From: Taenia hydatigena
Lineage: Eukaryota; Platyhelminthes; Cestoda; Cyclophyllidea; Taeniidae
DNA length: 64,000 bases
Reading direction: 5' to 3'
NCBI GenBank assembly: GCA_036345935.2
Contig: JADWOT020000001.1
Span: 35,129,636 to 35,193,635, forward strand
In this document: piece by piece, positions 54,270 through 64,000 of the stretch
How the letters are laid out: every line of letters begins with the position of its first letter
How positions within the stretch are numbered: position 1 is the stretch's first letter
Made by a program: the position numbers and the translations under genes
Notes under the pieces: model-generated
Database searches by the model: none
The model's input: only the letters and a program-made list of their open reading frames with translations
What the model was told of the DNA's origin: nothing

Positions 54270-54432
54270 CAGCAACACATATGAACGAGGTTGCTGTCCA
54301 TAAGAAAAGCAAGATGGAAGCAGAGAAGACGATGGCGTCTATGAGTGAGGATGCGGTGTACCTGGGAATTGTCACTGATGTGAGTATTTAGCTCTACTGT
54401 AACAAAGGATTTAAGGTCAGAGCTGGGAGGAA
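54270..54432. repeat. Diverged block shared with 28680-28865
   Basis: See the partner entry. Here the plus strand reads NEVAVHKKSKMEAEK for a stretch and then stops. Confidence 0.45.
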
Positions 54433-54589
54433 TCGACTGCTGACAAATGTTACGCACTAACTTCTGACTTAATTAAGTCTACATCGCAGCTGCAGTGCAA
54501 GATTTCATTTATCAGGTTTTCAATCCGCTCGGTGAATAGACGACGACGCCTCGTTCCTGCCGCTTGGTCACCTTTCTTGACAACATTTG

Positions 54590-54800
54590 CATGCAGATGC
54601 TCAAATTCTATCTGGATCAGTTTTAACTTCTACAAAATAAGGATGTGGCTAATTAGTTAGACCCAACCTCTCCTGTGGATGGACGCGCACAATGTGGGTG
54701 GTGGTTAGACCTTTCCGCTCTGTCTGCTGCCCGAGGACTTCGATTCGGCGAGGTGGTTGTGCTTAGCGTGTGCAAGTGGCAGCTTCACGTGGTCAGTTTT
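54590..54800 (+). repeat. Repeat family A copy
   Basis: Reads LKFYLDQF-stop, then LDPTSPVDGRAQCGWWLDLS, the A phrase with stops. It is inserted between the two E copies. Confidence 0.55.
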
Positions 54801-54811
54801 CTAATAGGCTA

Positions 54812-55405
54812 GGTCCAGTGTGCTCGTTAGTCAATGACCTAGCTGTTAGGTAGTTCGCAGGTTGGGAAAATTGCCTGCAACGGAGGTTAGGATTAGACGC
54901 ATTGTTCTCAACAACAGTCAACCACCAATCACAGTCTTGGTCAAAATCTCACCCCTCACAGCGGGCGCAGCACATTTGACGTGCCAACTGGCATTTGAGT
55001 CACGCTAAAGGCATCATAAGTAGTCTGGCTATCCCGTAGTCATTATTCCATGCGGTCGGTGTGCAGGCTCTCGGTGGTTAACAGTGTCAACCTTTGTTCA
55101 GGGCCATCACATTAGCCATGTAGACATTGCTATCAGTACTTGCAATTAGGCGAAATTAAATCCCTCCTTGACTAGCACACGAGCGTTTCGATGAGGTGGT
55201 CATGTGTCCGACTAACTGACTACTAGGTGTGATTGCAGCTACGAATCAAAGACTTTGCACCACCCTCGGTTTTTCATTTTGATGTGAAAACAGACGTCTA
55301 GCCATAGTAGCCATTCAGCTGCCACATTCCCTCTCCTTAACTACTCCAACGTACCATTCCATCCATTAGCCCTTTCAAGTAACCTGCCCGATTGTATTCC
55401 TCGTT
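54812..55405 (+). repeat. Direct duplication E, copy 2 (full length)
   Basis: Full version of 53773-54165. TAGCCAT heptamers at 55113-55119 and 55299-55305 flank the 186-base segment absent from copy 1 and present in the older copy at 50.5 kb. Confidence 0.85.
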
Positions 55406-55895
55406 GCACTTATCCAAAGCGAACACACTTAATTCTCTCTCTATCCACCATATTTAGCATCAAGCAGTTCGAGAGGTGTGTCATCTGTTGCTTAACACTC
55501 ATTTGGCCATATTAACCACCAGACGCCTGTGTTACTATGCCACTGAAATCCTCAAAACTTGGGTTGAGTCGATCGATTCAGGCAGAACTGTCATCTCTGC
55601 TGCAGTAGCTATGACTATGGCACATCCATTTGGCGTGTCAAATGGTTAACGATAGTTGGTGAGGGTAAGAGAGGCTACGCCTTAAGTTAATCAGCAATCT
55701 ATCAAATAGAGGAAGTAATGCCATACGGAGCATTTACGGAATCGGATTGAAGCCAAAGGAGAGGTTGTGTCCCACGGGAATTCCAGCAATGCTATCCTCT
55801 GCACTGCAGATTGCTCCGCTCCACAACCTACTTAATAGCCAGATCGCTAGCTATTAAACAACCCGAACCATTTTAGCGAGTGCAGGCAGCGAGCG
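55400..55895 (+). repeat. Partial third copy of the P2 arm
   Basis: Matches 38088-38590 ('cttatccaaa.cgaacacacttaattct', 'ggtgtgtcatctgttgctt'). It follows E copy 2 directly. Confidence 0.7.
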
Positions 55896-56040
55896 CTCTG
55901 AGACTCTGGCATATGCTTCGAACTAAAGGAGGTTACCCTCAAACAGTCGCGTCCTTGCATTCTCAGCCAGTTCTACTGAAGACTAAAGTGCAAAGTGGAA
56001 TCTAATGTCAAACATCCGGAAAATCCATCTTGAAATCCTG
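55893..56040 (+). repeat. Repeat family Q, partial copy
   Basis: About 90% identical to the end of 34220-34735, with about 33 bases missing after 'aaaggagg'. Confidence 0.65.
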
Positions 56041-56099
56041 GCAAATGAGAGGGGAGTGAACGTTACTAGCACATCCGAACAGAAACTTCCTTCTTCATT

Positions 56100-56890
56100 A
56101 ACCAATGTCATAATGTAGCGATTTGGACCAGTGAGACGTCAGAGACTCCCGCGATATGCCTTTCTGCCAACTCATTTTACGCAGTCACATATTCATCCCA
56201 CGTGCTTCCTTAAGAAGTTCAGATACAGTCTTTAAGAAGTCACCATTGCCAACTTTCGTGTGTGCATCACTAATGTCAATTAGTCACTTCCCATTTTGCT
56301 TTTAAACGTTTATTACTGCACCGTTCAGAGTACCCCGTTGACTTGCAGATCTGTGGTTCAATGAGCTGGTCGAGTCGATAACAAACTGACTGTAGGGCGT
56401 GGCTATGGCTCTGGGTTAACCAGCAGTAACTCAGCGCCTTGATTCACTGACGGCTGACCACTTGCCTCTTTTGCCTATTTAACAAACTTGCCATGCTCTC
56501 AGCAAGCTTCCAGCCAACCAGCTAGCCACGGTGGCAACCAAGTGAGAAAGGAAGCGAATTTTTTTTAATTAGCTACTGCACAAATTGTTGACTCACTGAC
56601 TGACTGATCCATCAACTAAATGACCCTCCAACTGACGAAAAGTCCCAAAGAGCCTTATTTCTTGGCATGGGTTGATGATTTCGATAAGTGAATAGCAATT
56701 GACAACTTAGATGGACAACGCTCTCTACCAAAGTTCGTTGAGGTTTCACACAGCCTGTCATTCTGTCGCACAAATTGTTGAGTGCGCGACTGGCCAAAGC
56801 AGCAAACAAACTGAAAATCCGCCTAACCAACAGCTAGCGACTGTGTTACTTGGTCAATGTTCTCTGGAGTGCGTCAAAACCGTCAGTGAA
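56100..56890 (-). repeat. Repeat family J copy plus short block shared with 2.8 kb
   Basis: 56100-56770 is the inverse of 42820-43440. 56780-56890 matches the reverse of 2820-2935 (QQLATVLLGQ reading on the plus strand). Confidence 0.5.
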
Positions 56891-57349
56891 ATTTGAGAAC
56901 TGGAGATTTGTTTACCTTACCACCCAACGGTGACGAAGTTGCATACCATGAATCTCCTCAATTCGACTTATACGTCAAATGCAAATGTGGCTTATTGTAG
57001 CCCATGGAATTGCTTGACATAGAGACGAACCCAATGTAAGCTATTGTATCCTCTCCTTGTCTCAAGGCGTCTGTCTTAATCACTTGATACGCCCTGTTAG
57101 GTAAGTCGTTCCCAGTGAAGACCAACTACCTTTGGGATGGGGTCTTCAGTGTTGCATTTTCTGACTAGTTTCCAATGATATAAAATGTCATTCACCTTGT
57201 CGACACCCGAGAGTTTAGTGCTGAATTGACTGCGGGTAGCCGGATTGCTGAGAGGTCGACTGTTACAAATAATAAGACCAGGCACTACCTCAACAACTAA
57301 TTAAATGTAGAGGTGCAATCCTTCAAAGGTTGTTGGCGGATTGAGATAC

Positions 57350-58230
57350 CGCTGGGAGAATTTAGTCAATCTGAGGTAGTCATCCTTCTGTGTCTATGTC
57401 TATGCCTATGCTGGCTAGGCATCCACCTTTGTCTGTTTTATCACAGACGTCATTCCGACGATTCCATGCGAGGTCTGAAGTCATCGAATGCGAGGGCATT
57501 TGGCTAGTGGAAGAGGTAGACGATGGTTCGATGCTAAGAAGTAAAGTAAACTTAAGAGGAGACAAATGTTGTGCATTTTGGTGATTCTAGTGGATTATCC
57601 GCATCAACTGCTGATTCCTTTTCCTACTCACTCGATTAATCCCGACCACCTCCTACAGGTGACTATGGTGTCTTCCACATCCACTTACCTTATCCACGTA
57701 AAACACCTCTGCTCATCCCATTCCCCTGTAAGCAAAGCTTCCCAAAATGGGTAGTGGAAACTAGCACTTGAAGTAGGCGGAACTTTATTTGAATCATACC
57801 ACTATGTTGGGGTGAAAGAGGATGAGAGGTCAGGAGCACGAGCAATCAAACATTATAGTGACAGAAGGAAGCCAGTATCGAAGTTAATTTAAATTGACAG
57901 CAGCACCTCTAATGTCATTATGTTACCAGGTAGCAGCAGTTCACCAGTGCGCAGCCTCGATATGTGCAGAAGAATGTTACGCAGACCATTTCGTCCTCCA
58001 ATAGCATCTTCGCAAACTCACCAAAGCATGGGCATTGCGGCGATGTGACTGCCTTGTCTCTCATAGACGCGAAGACGAGGATTTGGAAATGATTTGCGTG
58101 CGGAACAGCGCCTAATCATCCGAGCGTGCCAGATGCAAGCATTGGATTCTATGAGACCATGTGTACTAACTGTTCACACTCTGCTTTTTCCAAGGATGAG
58201 AAGGTGAAGGAGGAGAGACGAATCTCACAA
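57350..58230 (-). repeat. Repeat families D and L, fullest copy
   Basis: The plus strand carries the best-preserved exon-like version. After TTTATCACAG comes a frame reading SFRRFHARSEVIECEGIWLV then DDGSMLRSKVNLRGD, followed by TTTG-GTGATT. After CCACCTCCTACAG a second block begins. Corresponding GGTGATT/GGTAATT donors and CTCC(T/A)ACAG acceptors recur in the other copies. L follows from about 57900. (The family strand convention follows the 1985 copy.). Confidence 0.6.
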
Positions 58231-59359
58231 CCTTTGGACGCTTCGTAATGCGCTCTTGTAATTAATGCTTCCATTTTACTACTTGGAGAATTGGCTTTCA
58301 AGTAATGTGGTCTATGCCAGATTTCAATCAGCGATCGTTGAAGTTGCCGTCTGTTAGTAATGTTCGTAACGAACCAACTGTTGGGTGTGGCTGTAGCTGT
58401 GAGTGATCCAGTTCACCAGTTTCTCTCATTTGGCAATTGAGTGCGCAGGTTATAATGGGAGAAAGTCAAATGTCAATTAGTCATAGCTCTAGTTGTTGAC
58501 CAATCAGTAGATCAGTAACCATCCTACCAACATAGACAATGCCACCAAAATTAAGAACCTCAGAAGCAGTTGCAAACGTTTACTTTATTTAAAATTAGTT
58601 TACTTCCCGCTGATTAACTAGCCGTCTAAGAGGAACATGACCAAAATGATCTTGCATTTAGAGAGGATCGTCACATGCTCAAAGTGAGGTGGAGGAAGAT
58701 ACCGCCGATGAGCCTAATTCTTGCACGAATGACATCCTATTTCAAACAAGTGCGCATTCTTGCACACCTACAACAGTTGACTTGCTGAAGGAGCAAGGAA
58801 AAGAAGGAGGATTGAGTGCAATTTCGGTTGACTAAGATGCCACCTTGAGTTCAGTGAGAAGGTTGTGTGCTTCGGGCCACAGCAGCCTCCCAATGTCCTT
58901 CGATTGCGGTCTACCAACTACAAGAACCCCAAGCGCCACATGCAAAAAATTCGCATTACTCTTCGTGGATTTTGCAAGATTTCACTTGGATTTGAAAAAC
59001 AATGACATTCAAGCGAGGATCGAAAGCATCGGCGTGGAAAGAACAAAGGCTGGACCGGGAGGCTTAGAGCAGTTGTGGGACACAATATGCTTGAAGCCTC
59101 ACTACTCCACATTGGTGGTTAAAAGACTGACGTCCCCTCAGTACTGATAAGTGGCCTCAGTGTATGCGTAAAATAGAGGGAAAAGAGTAAGGAGTCGATG
59201 CTGAGATTTCCTCGAGAAATAGCTCCACGGCATCACCTCATTCATGTACCTTAAACAGATGGTGATACCGCATTCGCACCCTAATTAAGGCTGCTATAAC
59301 AAAAACTCTTTACGTGGTTGTGGAGTTCCCTTAGGTCAAGGCAGCACAAACCACTGAGA
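58231..59359. other. No gene recognised
   Basis: A plus-strand frame at 58845-59147 contains KKFALLFVDFARFHLDLKNN and reads like protein, but it has no motif or second copy. Confidence 0.3.
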
Positions 59360-59479
59360 TGTGAAGAGAGGCACAGTTATGCACGCCAGCTCGGGCGTCA
59401 TTGGCACCTCTGGCTGCTACGCTCATAGTCATAAGCACCCGCGTCCATCTGCTAGACTGAACGACTGAATTAATTACGG

Positions 59480-60170
59480 CTTATGCGCTTCATATAGGCT
59501 TGACTTGGTAGTCCTCAATGGTGAACGAGAAGTGTTCGGCGAACACCATTCTTGCTGCGGAACCGTCATCATCTGCCTTCGAGAGAGAAAAGTGCTCTCA
59601 TAACACTCATCACTCTGCCTCGTTCATCAATCACCAAAGATGTGTTAAAGCTGAATCTGCGACACATTTCGATGGTTTTGTTGGTTTCTGTAATTGGATC
59701 TGTGCATTCTCCTTCCCTCATTTTTGCATAGATTTTATTTCCTTAGAAAGAGTAGAGTGCAATCCGCCAGGAAGTACTCTTAATTGATGTGAAGGCTGAT
59801 GGCAACAGCTCTAAAGCCAGAGACGTGTTCTTTGAACGCTTCTTAGTCAAGCATGAATAATACAGGTATGGCAACGTGACGAAGCTGCTTTAGAAATGCC
59901 ACATTTCGTTGGTTTGTTGGTTTCTGTAATTGGATCAGTTTATCCGGTTTCGCTCATTTTTGCATAGCTTTAATTCCCTTGGATAGAGTAGAGTACGATC
60001 CGCCAGGAAGTACTTTTAATTAATGCAAAAGCGTGTTCTTTGAACGCTTCATAGTCAAGCATGAATAATGCGGGTATGGCGACGTGATGAAGCTGCTTAA
60101 GAAATGTCAAAGTTATTGAATTATGTGGTGGCTAATCTGGCTGTTGAAATCGCGTGTGCCTGCGTCTCTT
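59480..60170. repeat. Repeat family B copies, one inverted and two in tandem
   Basis: 59480-59640 is a minus-oriented B piece. 59815-59905 and 60020-60110 are tandem plus-oriented pieces ('gtgttctttgaacgcttc.tagtcaagc', 'gaataat.c.ggtatgg') with a shared intervening block ('tggtttctgtaattggatc' at 59685 and 59925). Confidence 0.6.
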
Positions 60171-60344
60171 CTTCCTCGCAGCAACACTAATCACAGAGAC
60201 AGTGGTGGTTCAGCAACTGAACTTGTCCCTTCCCAAACGTGCCTAATCCTCCTCACCTCAACTCGTCATCAATGCCTCCAATGATGAAGATTGATACCCA
60301 CCCTGTTACTCACCTTCGCAATTATGACAGCGCATTGCTGCTGA

Positions 60345-61925
60345 TATTGCAGCAGCATCAAACTTCGTGGGAGCCACTTTTCAGCCAATTAGGATTGAGA
60401 CTGTTTGCATGTAGCATCTGCAATCGTGGTGGACCTCTTGCCATTTTAGCACCAAATGGTGGTCCAATCACTAAACAAGTGACGTTCGCACAACTTGTCT
60501 GCTTTGGCAGACAGGTGTGTGTTGCTCGCTAACAAAGTTGTTTGCCTTGGACTCTTCAATTTGTCTGGACTGCTAACGTTTTTCTGCAATGTGGGAGCGA
60601 TTCGTCTTTCAGCCACTTTGTTCTCCTTGGTTCAAAAGTAGCTTGCAGCCTCGGGAACTTTCAGGCCTGGTTCAAATTCGCCCTTGCAACCATCTAGTGA
60701 AATTTAACGTCTCATGTCGATGTGTTCACTTCTCGTATGAGTGATATCTACAGAGATGGTTCCTCGACCCAAGCGAGTCCTTGCAACTGTCATGGTCTTA
60801 GGGGTCAACCAGGGGCAGGATAGACGGAAAAGAACAAGTAAGCCGGAATCTTTCGGTCTTTTGTCCGTTGAGAGTCCTGCGTGGCGCTTGTTTCAACAAA
60901 TGGCACCAATCAGAGCACTTGAAAGAGAACACTCCAAATAATGCACCGAAGACTCTCTGGTTGGTGTCTGCTCAGGTCGTGGTAAGAAGGGATCCCAAAG
61001 CGCGTGGTCAGTTTGGCGTTCATCTCTCCTCCTTGACCTTCACATCCTTGAAACGAGTAGAGTGGGATCAAATAGACCGCAAAATCTCATATTATTCATT
61101 CATTCGCTTCCAGAACGCTCGTGATTCAATCTCAAATCCTTGTCTTCTCGTCGAAGATAGATGAGGCGGCCAAATCGCCGCAAGGTTCATGCTTTGATGA
61201 CGTGGTGATGACGCTGTTGCAAAGCGAATCAGTCTGTGCAGCCTTCTTCTGCACGTACTGAGTCTTTGCATTTTTTAACTGCTGTCTCAATGCAGTGAAA
61301 CTGGCTCCATTTTGACAGCATAGGTATTACTGACAATTCAAATTAACTTCGATACTGTTTTCCTTTCCATTTTCTGATTCTTGATTGCTCATGCTCCTTA
61401 CCCAATAGCTCCTTTCACTCTGGCATGGTGGTGTGTTTAATTAAAGTTTTGGCTACATAAAGTGCTAATTTTATTACCCTTTTTGGGAAGTAGCGGATAA
61501 AGGCAAATGGGATAAGTGATGGCGCTTTGGATGCGTAGGTGAGTAAGTGTAAAGGAAGCGATAGTCGCCTGTTGGAAGTGGTGGAGATCGATGGAACGAG
61601 GAGGAAAATGAGAGGGTGAGTGGGCCTGAATATAGCCTCCTGAGTACTTTATAGCATCGACCGCATTAGCATCTCTGGATCTGTTGGCTGTGATTGGCGT
61701 GTAGCCGCGGAGGGAATCACCACGACACGAGCAATTCACAATCCCCTTCATTGCAGACTAAAGTGGTTTTGGCTTACGCCGGCGAATTCTTTAGTACGAT
61801 GCACCCGTCTCAGTTAAACTTTGAACACTACAGCGTGGATGAAAGCTGTTACACTGATACCTCCCATTTTCACACCACACCCGCGATTGATGCACTGTCA
61901 CAATGGTGACAGTGACACGTAAAAT
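60345..61925 (+). repeat. Inverted repeat P3, left arm (families M, L, D)
   Basis: Pairs with 62443-64000. The M and L portions are about 93-95% identical between arms. The D portion and hinge-proximal 500 bases are nearer 80%. The arm begins at or before 60345, and the right arm leaves the window, so the full length is unknown. Confidence 0.85.
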
Positions 61926-62442
61926 TGACTAGTAATGGAGAATGTCGCCTACCTCTATTGAAGGGTTTGTGATTAAAACTGGAATTGCTCACCAGAATAA
62001 AACTTCTTAGGTGCGAATTGAGATTAAATTAACTTATGAACTGTTGCCAAGTACACGTGCTATCCGAAATTGTTAAATCCAACGACTGCCTAATCGAGTG
62101 CGTAGATGCGAATGTTAAAGTAGTAAGAAAAACAGGGCATCTACGTGACGAGTCGACGCAGTCCGCAGACCGCGGACTATAAGAAAGCTATCAACAACTG
62201 AAGCGACACTAGCCATGGACCACGTGGAAAGTTTCGTTCCGAAGACTACCCCTAATATACTTGCTTAGGGATATCGGCGTGCTAACGCTCCCCTACGGAC
62301 ATAAAGATGGTCGGCAGAACCACTTATTCTAAACTTTGTTCTTGCATTGTATCATTATTATGAACAGGCAGAAGAGCTACTAATTTTGAATGTGTATTAA
62401 TAGTTTTGTAGTGGTACAATTTGAAGCATTTTGTTCCATTTT
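61926..62442. repeat. Hinge of P3, containing family C copy 2
   Basis: 61960-62165 is the inverse of 23117-23350. The rest of the hinge (about 280 bases) has no partner in this window. Confidence 0.65.
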
Positions 62443-64000
62443 ACGTGTCACTGACACTAATGTGACAGTGCATGTCGACATGGGAGGCATTAGTGTGACA
62501 GCTTCCATCCACGCTGTAGTGTTCGGCGTTTAACTGAGTCGGGTGCATCGCACTAAGAAATCGTCGGCGTAAACCGAAACCACTTTAGTCTGCAATGAAG
62601 GGGGATTGTGAATTGCTCGTGTCGTGCTGATCCCCTCCGCGGCTACATGCTAATCACAGCCAACAGATCCAGAGATGCTGAAGCGGTCGATGCTGAAATG
62701 TACTCAGGAGGCAATGTTCGGGCCCACTCACTCCTTCATTCCCCTCCTCGTTCCATCGATCCCGACCACCTCCAACAGACGACTATCGCTTCCTGTACAC
62801 TTACTCACCTACGCACCCAAAGCGCCATCACTAATCCCACTCGCCTTAATCCGCTACCTCCCGAAAAGGCTAATAAAATTAGCACTTTGTGCGGCCAAAA
62901 CTTTATTTGAATCATACCACCATGCCAGAGTGAAAGGGGCTAGAGGGTAAGGATTGCGAGCTACCAAGCAGCAGAAAATGAAATGGAAAGCAGTATCGAA
63001 GTTAATTTGAATCGTCAGTAATACCTATGCTGTCAAAATGGATCCAGTTTCACTGCATTGAGACAGCAGTCAACCAATGCAGAGACTTAGTACGTGCAGA
63101 TGAAAGCTGCGCATACTGATTAGCTTCCCAACAGCGCCATCATTATGTCACCGAAGCATGAATCTTGCAGCGATGTGGCTGCCTAGTCTATCTTCGACGA
63201 GAAGATAAGGATTTGAGATTGAATCACGAGCGTTCTGGAAGCGAATGAATGAATAATATGAGATTTTGCGGTCTATTTGATCCCACTCTACTCGTTTCAA
63301 GGATGTGAAGGTTTAGGAGGAGAGATAAGCGCCAAACTGACCACGCGCTTTGTGATCACCTCTTGTCACGACCTGAGCAGAAACCAACCAGAGGGTCTTC
63401 GGTGCATTATTTGGAGTGTTCTCTTTCAAGTGCTGTGATTGGTTCCATTTGTTGAAACAAGCGCCACGCAGGACTCTCAACGGACAAAAGACCGAAAGAT
63501 TCCGGCTTACTTGTTCTTTTCCGTCTATCCTGCCCCTGGTTGACCCCTAAGACCATGACGGTTGCAAGGACTCGTTTGGGTCGAAGGGACATCTCTGTAT
63601 AATCACTTATGCGAGAATTGAGCGCATCGACATGAGACATTAACTTTTACGAAATGGTTGCAGGGGCGAATTTGAGCCAGGCCTTAAAGTTCCTGAGGCC
63701 GCAAGCTGCTTTTGAACCAAGGGGAAAAATTGGATGAAAAACGAATCGCTCCCACATTGCAGAAAAACGTTAGTAGTCCAGACAAATTGAAGAGTCCAAG
63801 TCAAATGGCTTTGGTAGCGAGCAACACACACCTGTCTGTCAAAGCAGGCGAGTTGTGCAAACGTCGCTTGTTTAGTGATTGGACCACCATTTGGTGCTAA
63901 AATGGCAAGAGGTCCACCACGATTGCAGATGCTACATGCAAACAGTCTCAATCCTAATTGGCTGAGACGTGACTACCACGAAGTTTGATGCTGCTGCAAT
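62443..64000 (-). repeat. Inverted repeat P3, right arm (runs off the window)
   Basis: Reverse complement of 60345-61925. The last bases (attgcagcagcatcaaactt on the minus strand) still match the left arm at 60349, so the palindrome continues beyond 64000. Confidence 0.85.

Noticed and set aside
58845..59147. 100-codon plus-strand frame with protein-like composition
   Set aside because: No motif, no splice context, no second copy; not distinguishable from chance.
1..64000. CRISPR arrays, bacterial operons, rRNA genes, spliced-leader RNA
   Set aside because: No regular short direct repeats, ribosome-binding sites, rRNA motifs or the cestode leader sequence were found.

Overview
This is gene-poor eukaryotic DNA, most likely from a taeniid tapeworm. 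It has no bacterial-style operons, contains short GT-AG introns, and has long stretches of degenerate sequence. The cestode call rests on two inferences. One is an Hsp70 fragment of the divergent, much-copied cytosolic kind known to be expanded near taeniid chromosome ends. The other is a two-exon fragment resembling the fibronectin-III oncosphere antigens (EG95/45W type) found only in taeniids. No database search was possible.

The window is a mosaic of diverged low-copy repeats, many in inverted pairs, with a few islands of sequence seen only once. Three large inverted repeats stand out: 20515-22910, 37050-42799 (with a 100-N gap in its hinge) and 60345-64000 (running off the right edge). 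There are also direct duplications at 15360-18745, 13696-15125 and 53773-55405. About fifteen repeat families (named A, B, C and so on in the features) link distant parts of the window, for example 1-2.5 kb with 48 kb and 60-64 kb. This fits a subtelomeric or heterochromatic block grown by segmental duplication, inversion and gene conversion.

The best-supported gene remains are: an Hsp70 pseudogene (8217-8920, minus) that folds back on an inverted 90-base copy of itself; a multi-copy membrane-segment gene with the same 41-base intron in two copies (near 5.8, 7.8 and 49.4 kb); an unprocessed pseudogene resembling the last RRM of RBM19/Mrd1 (26813-27261, minus); the FN3-antigen-like fragment (24643-25359, plus); and a possible single exon of a RIC1-like protein (31058-31223, plus).

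The most interesting intact reading frame is at 46400-46747 (minus). It encodes a 115-residue precursor with a signal peptide, an acidic propeptide, a dibasic site and a strongly cationic amphipathic helix, behind a TATA box. That layout is like a cathelicidin-type host-defence peptide precursor. A decayed copy of its promoter and signal-peptide region lies at 48055-48255 in the opposite orientation.

No complete multi-exon housekeeping gene, tRNA, rRNA or spliced-leader gene was recognised. Repeat boundaries were found by eye and are good to roughly 10-30 bases unless stated otherwise.
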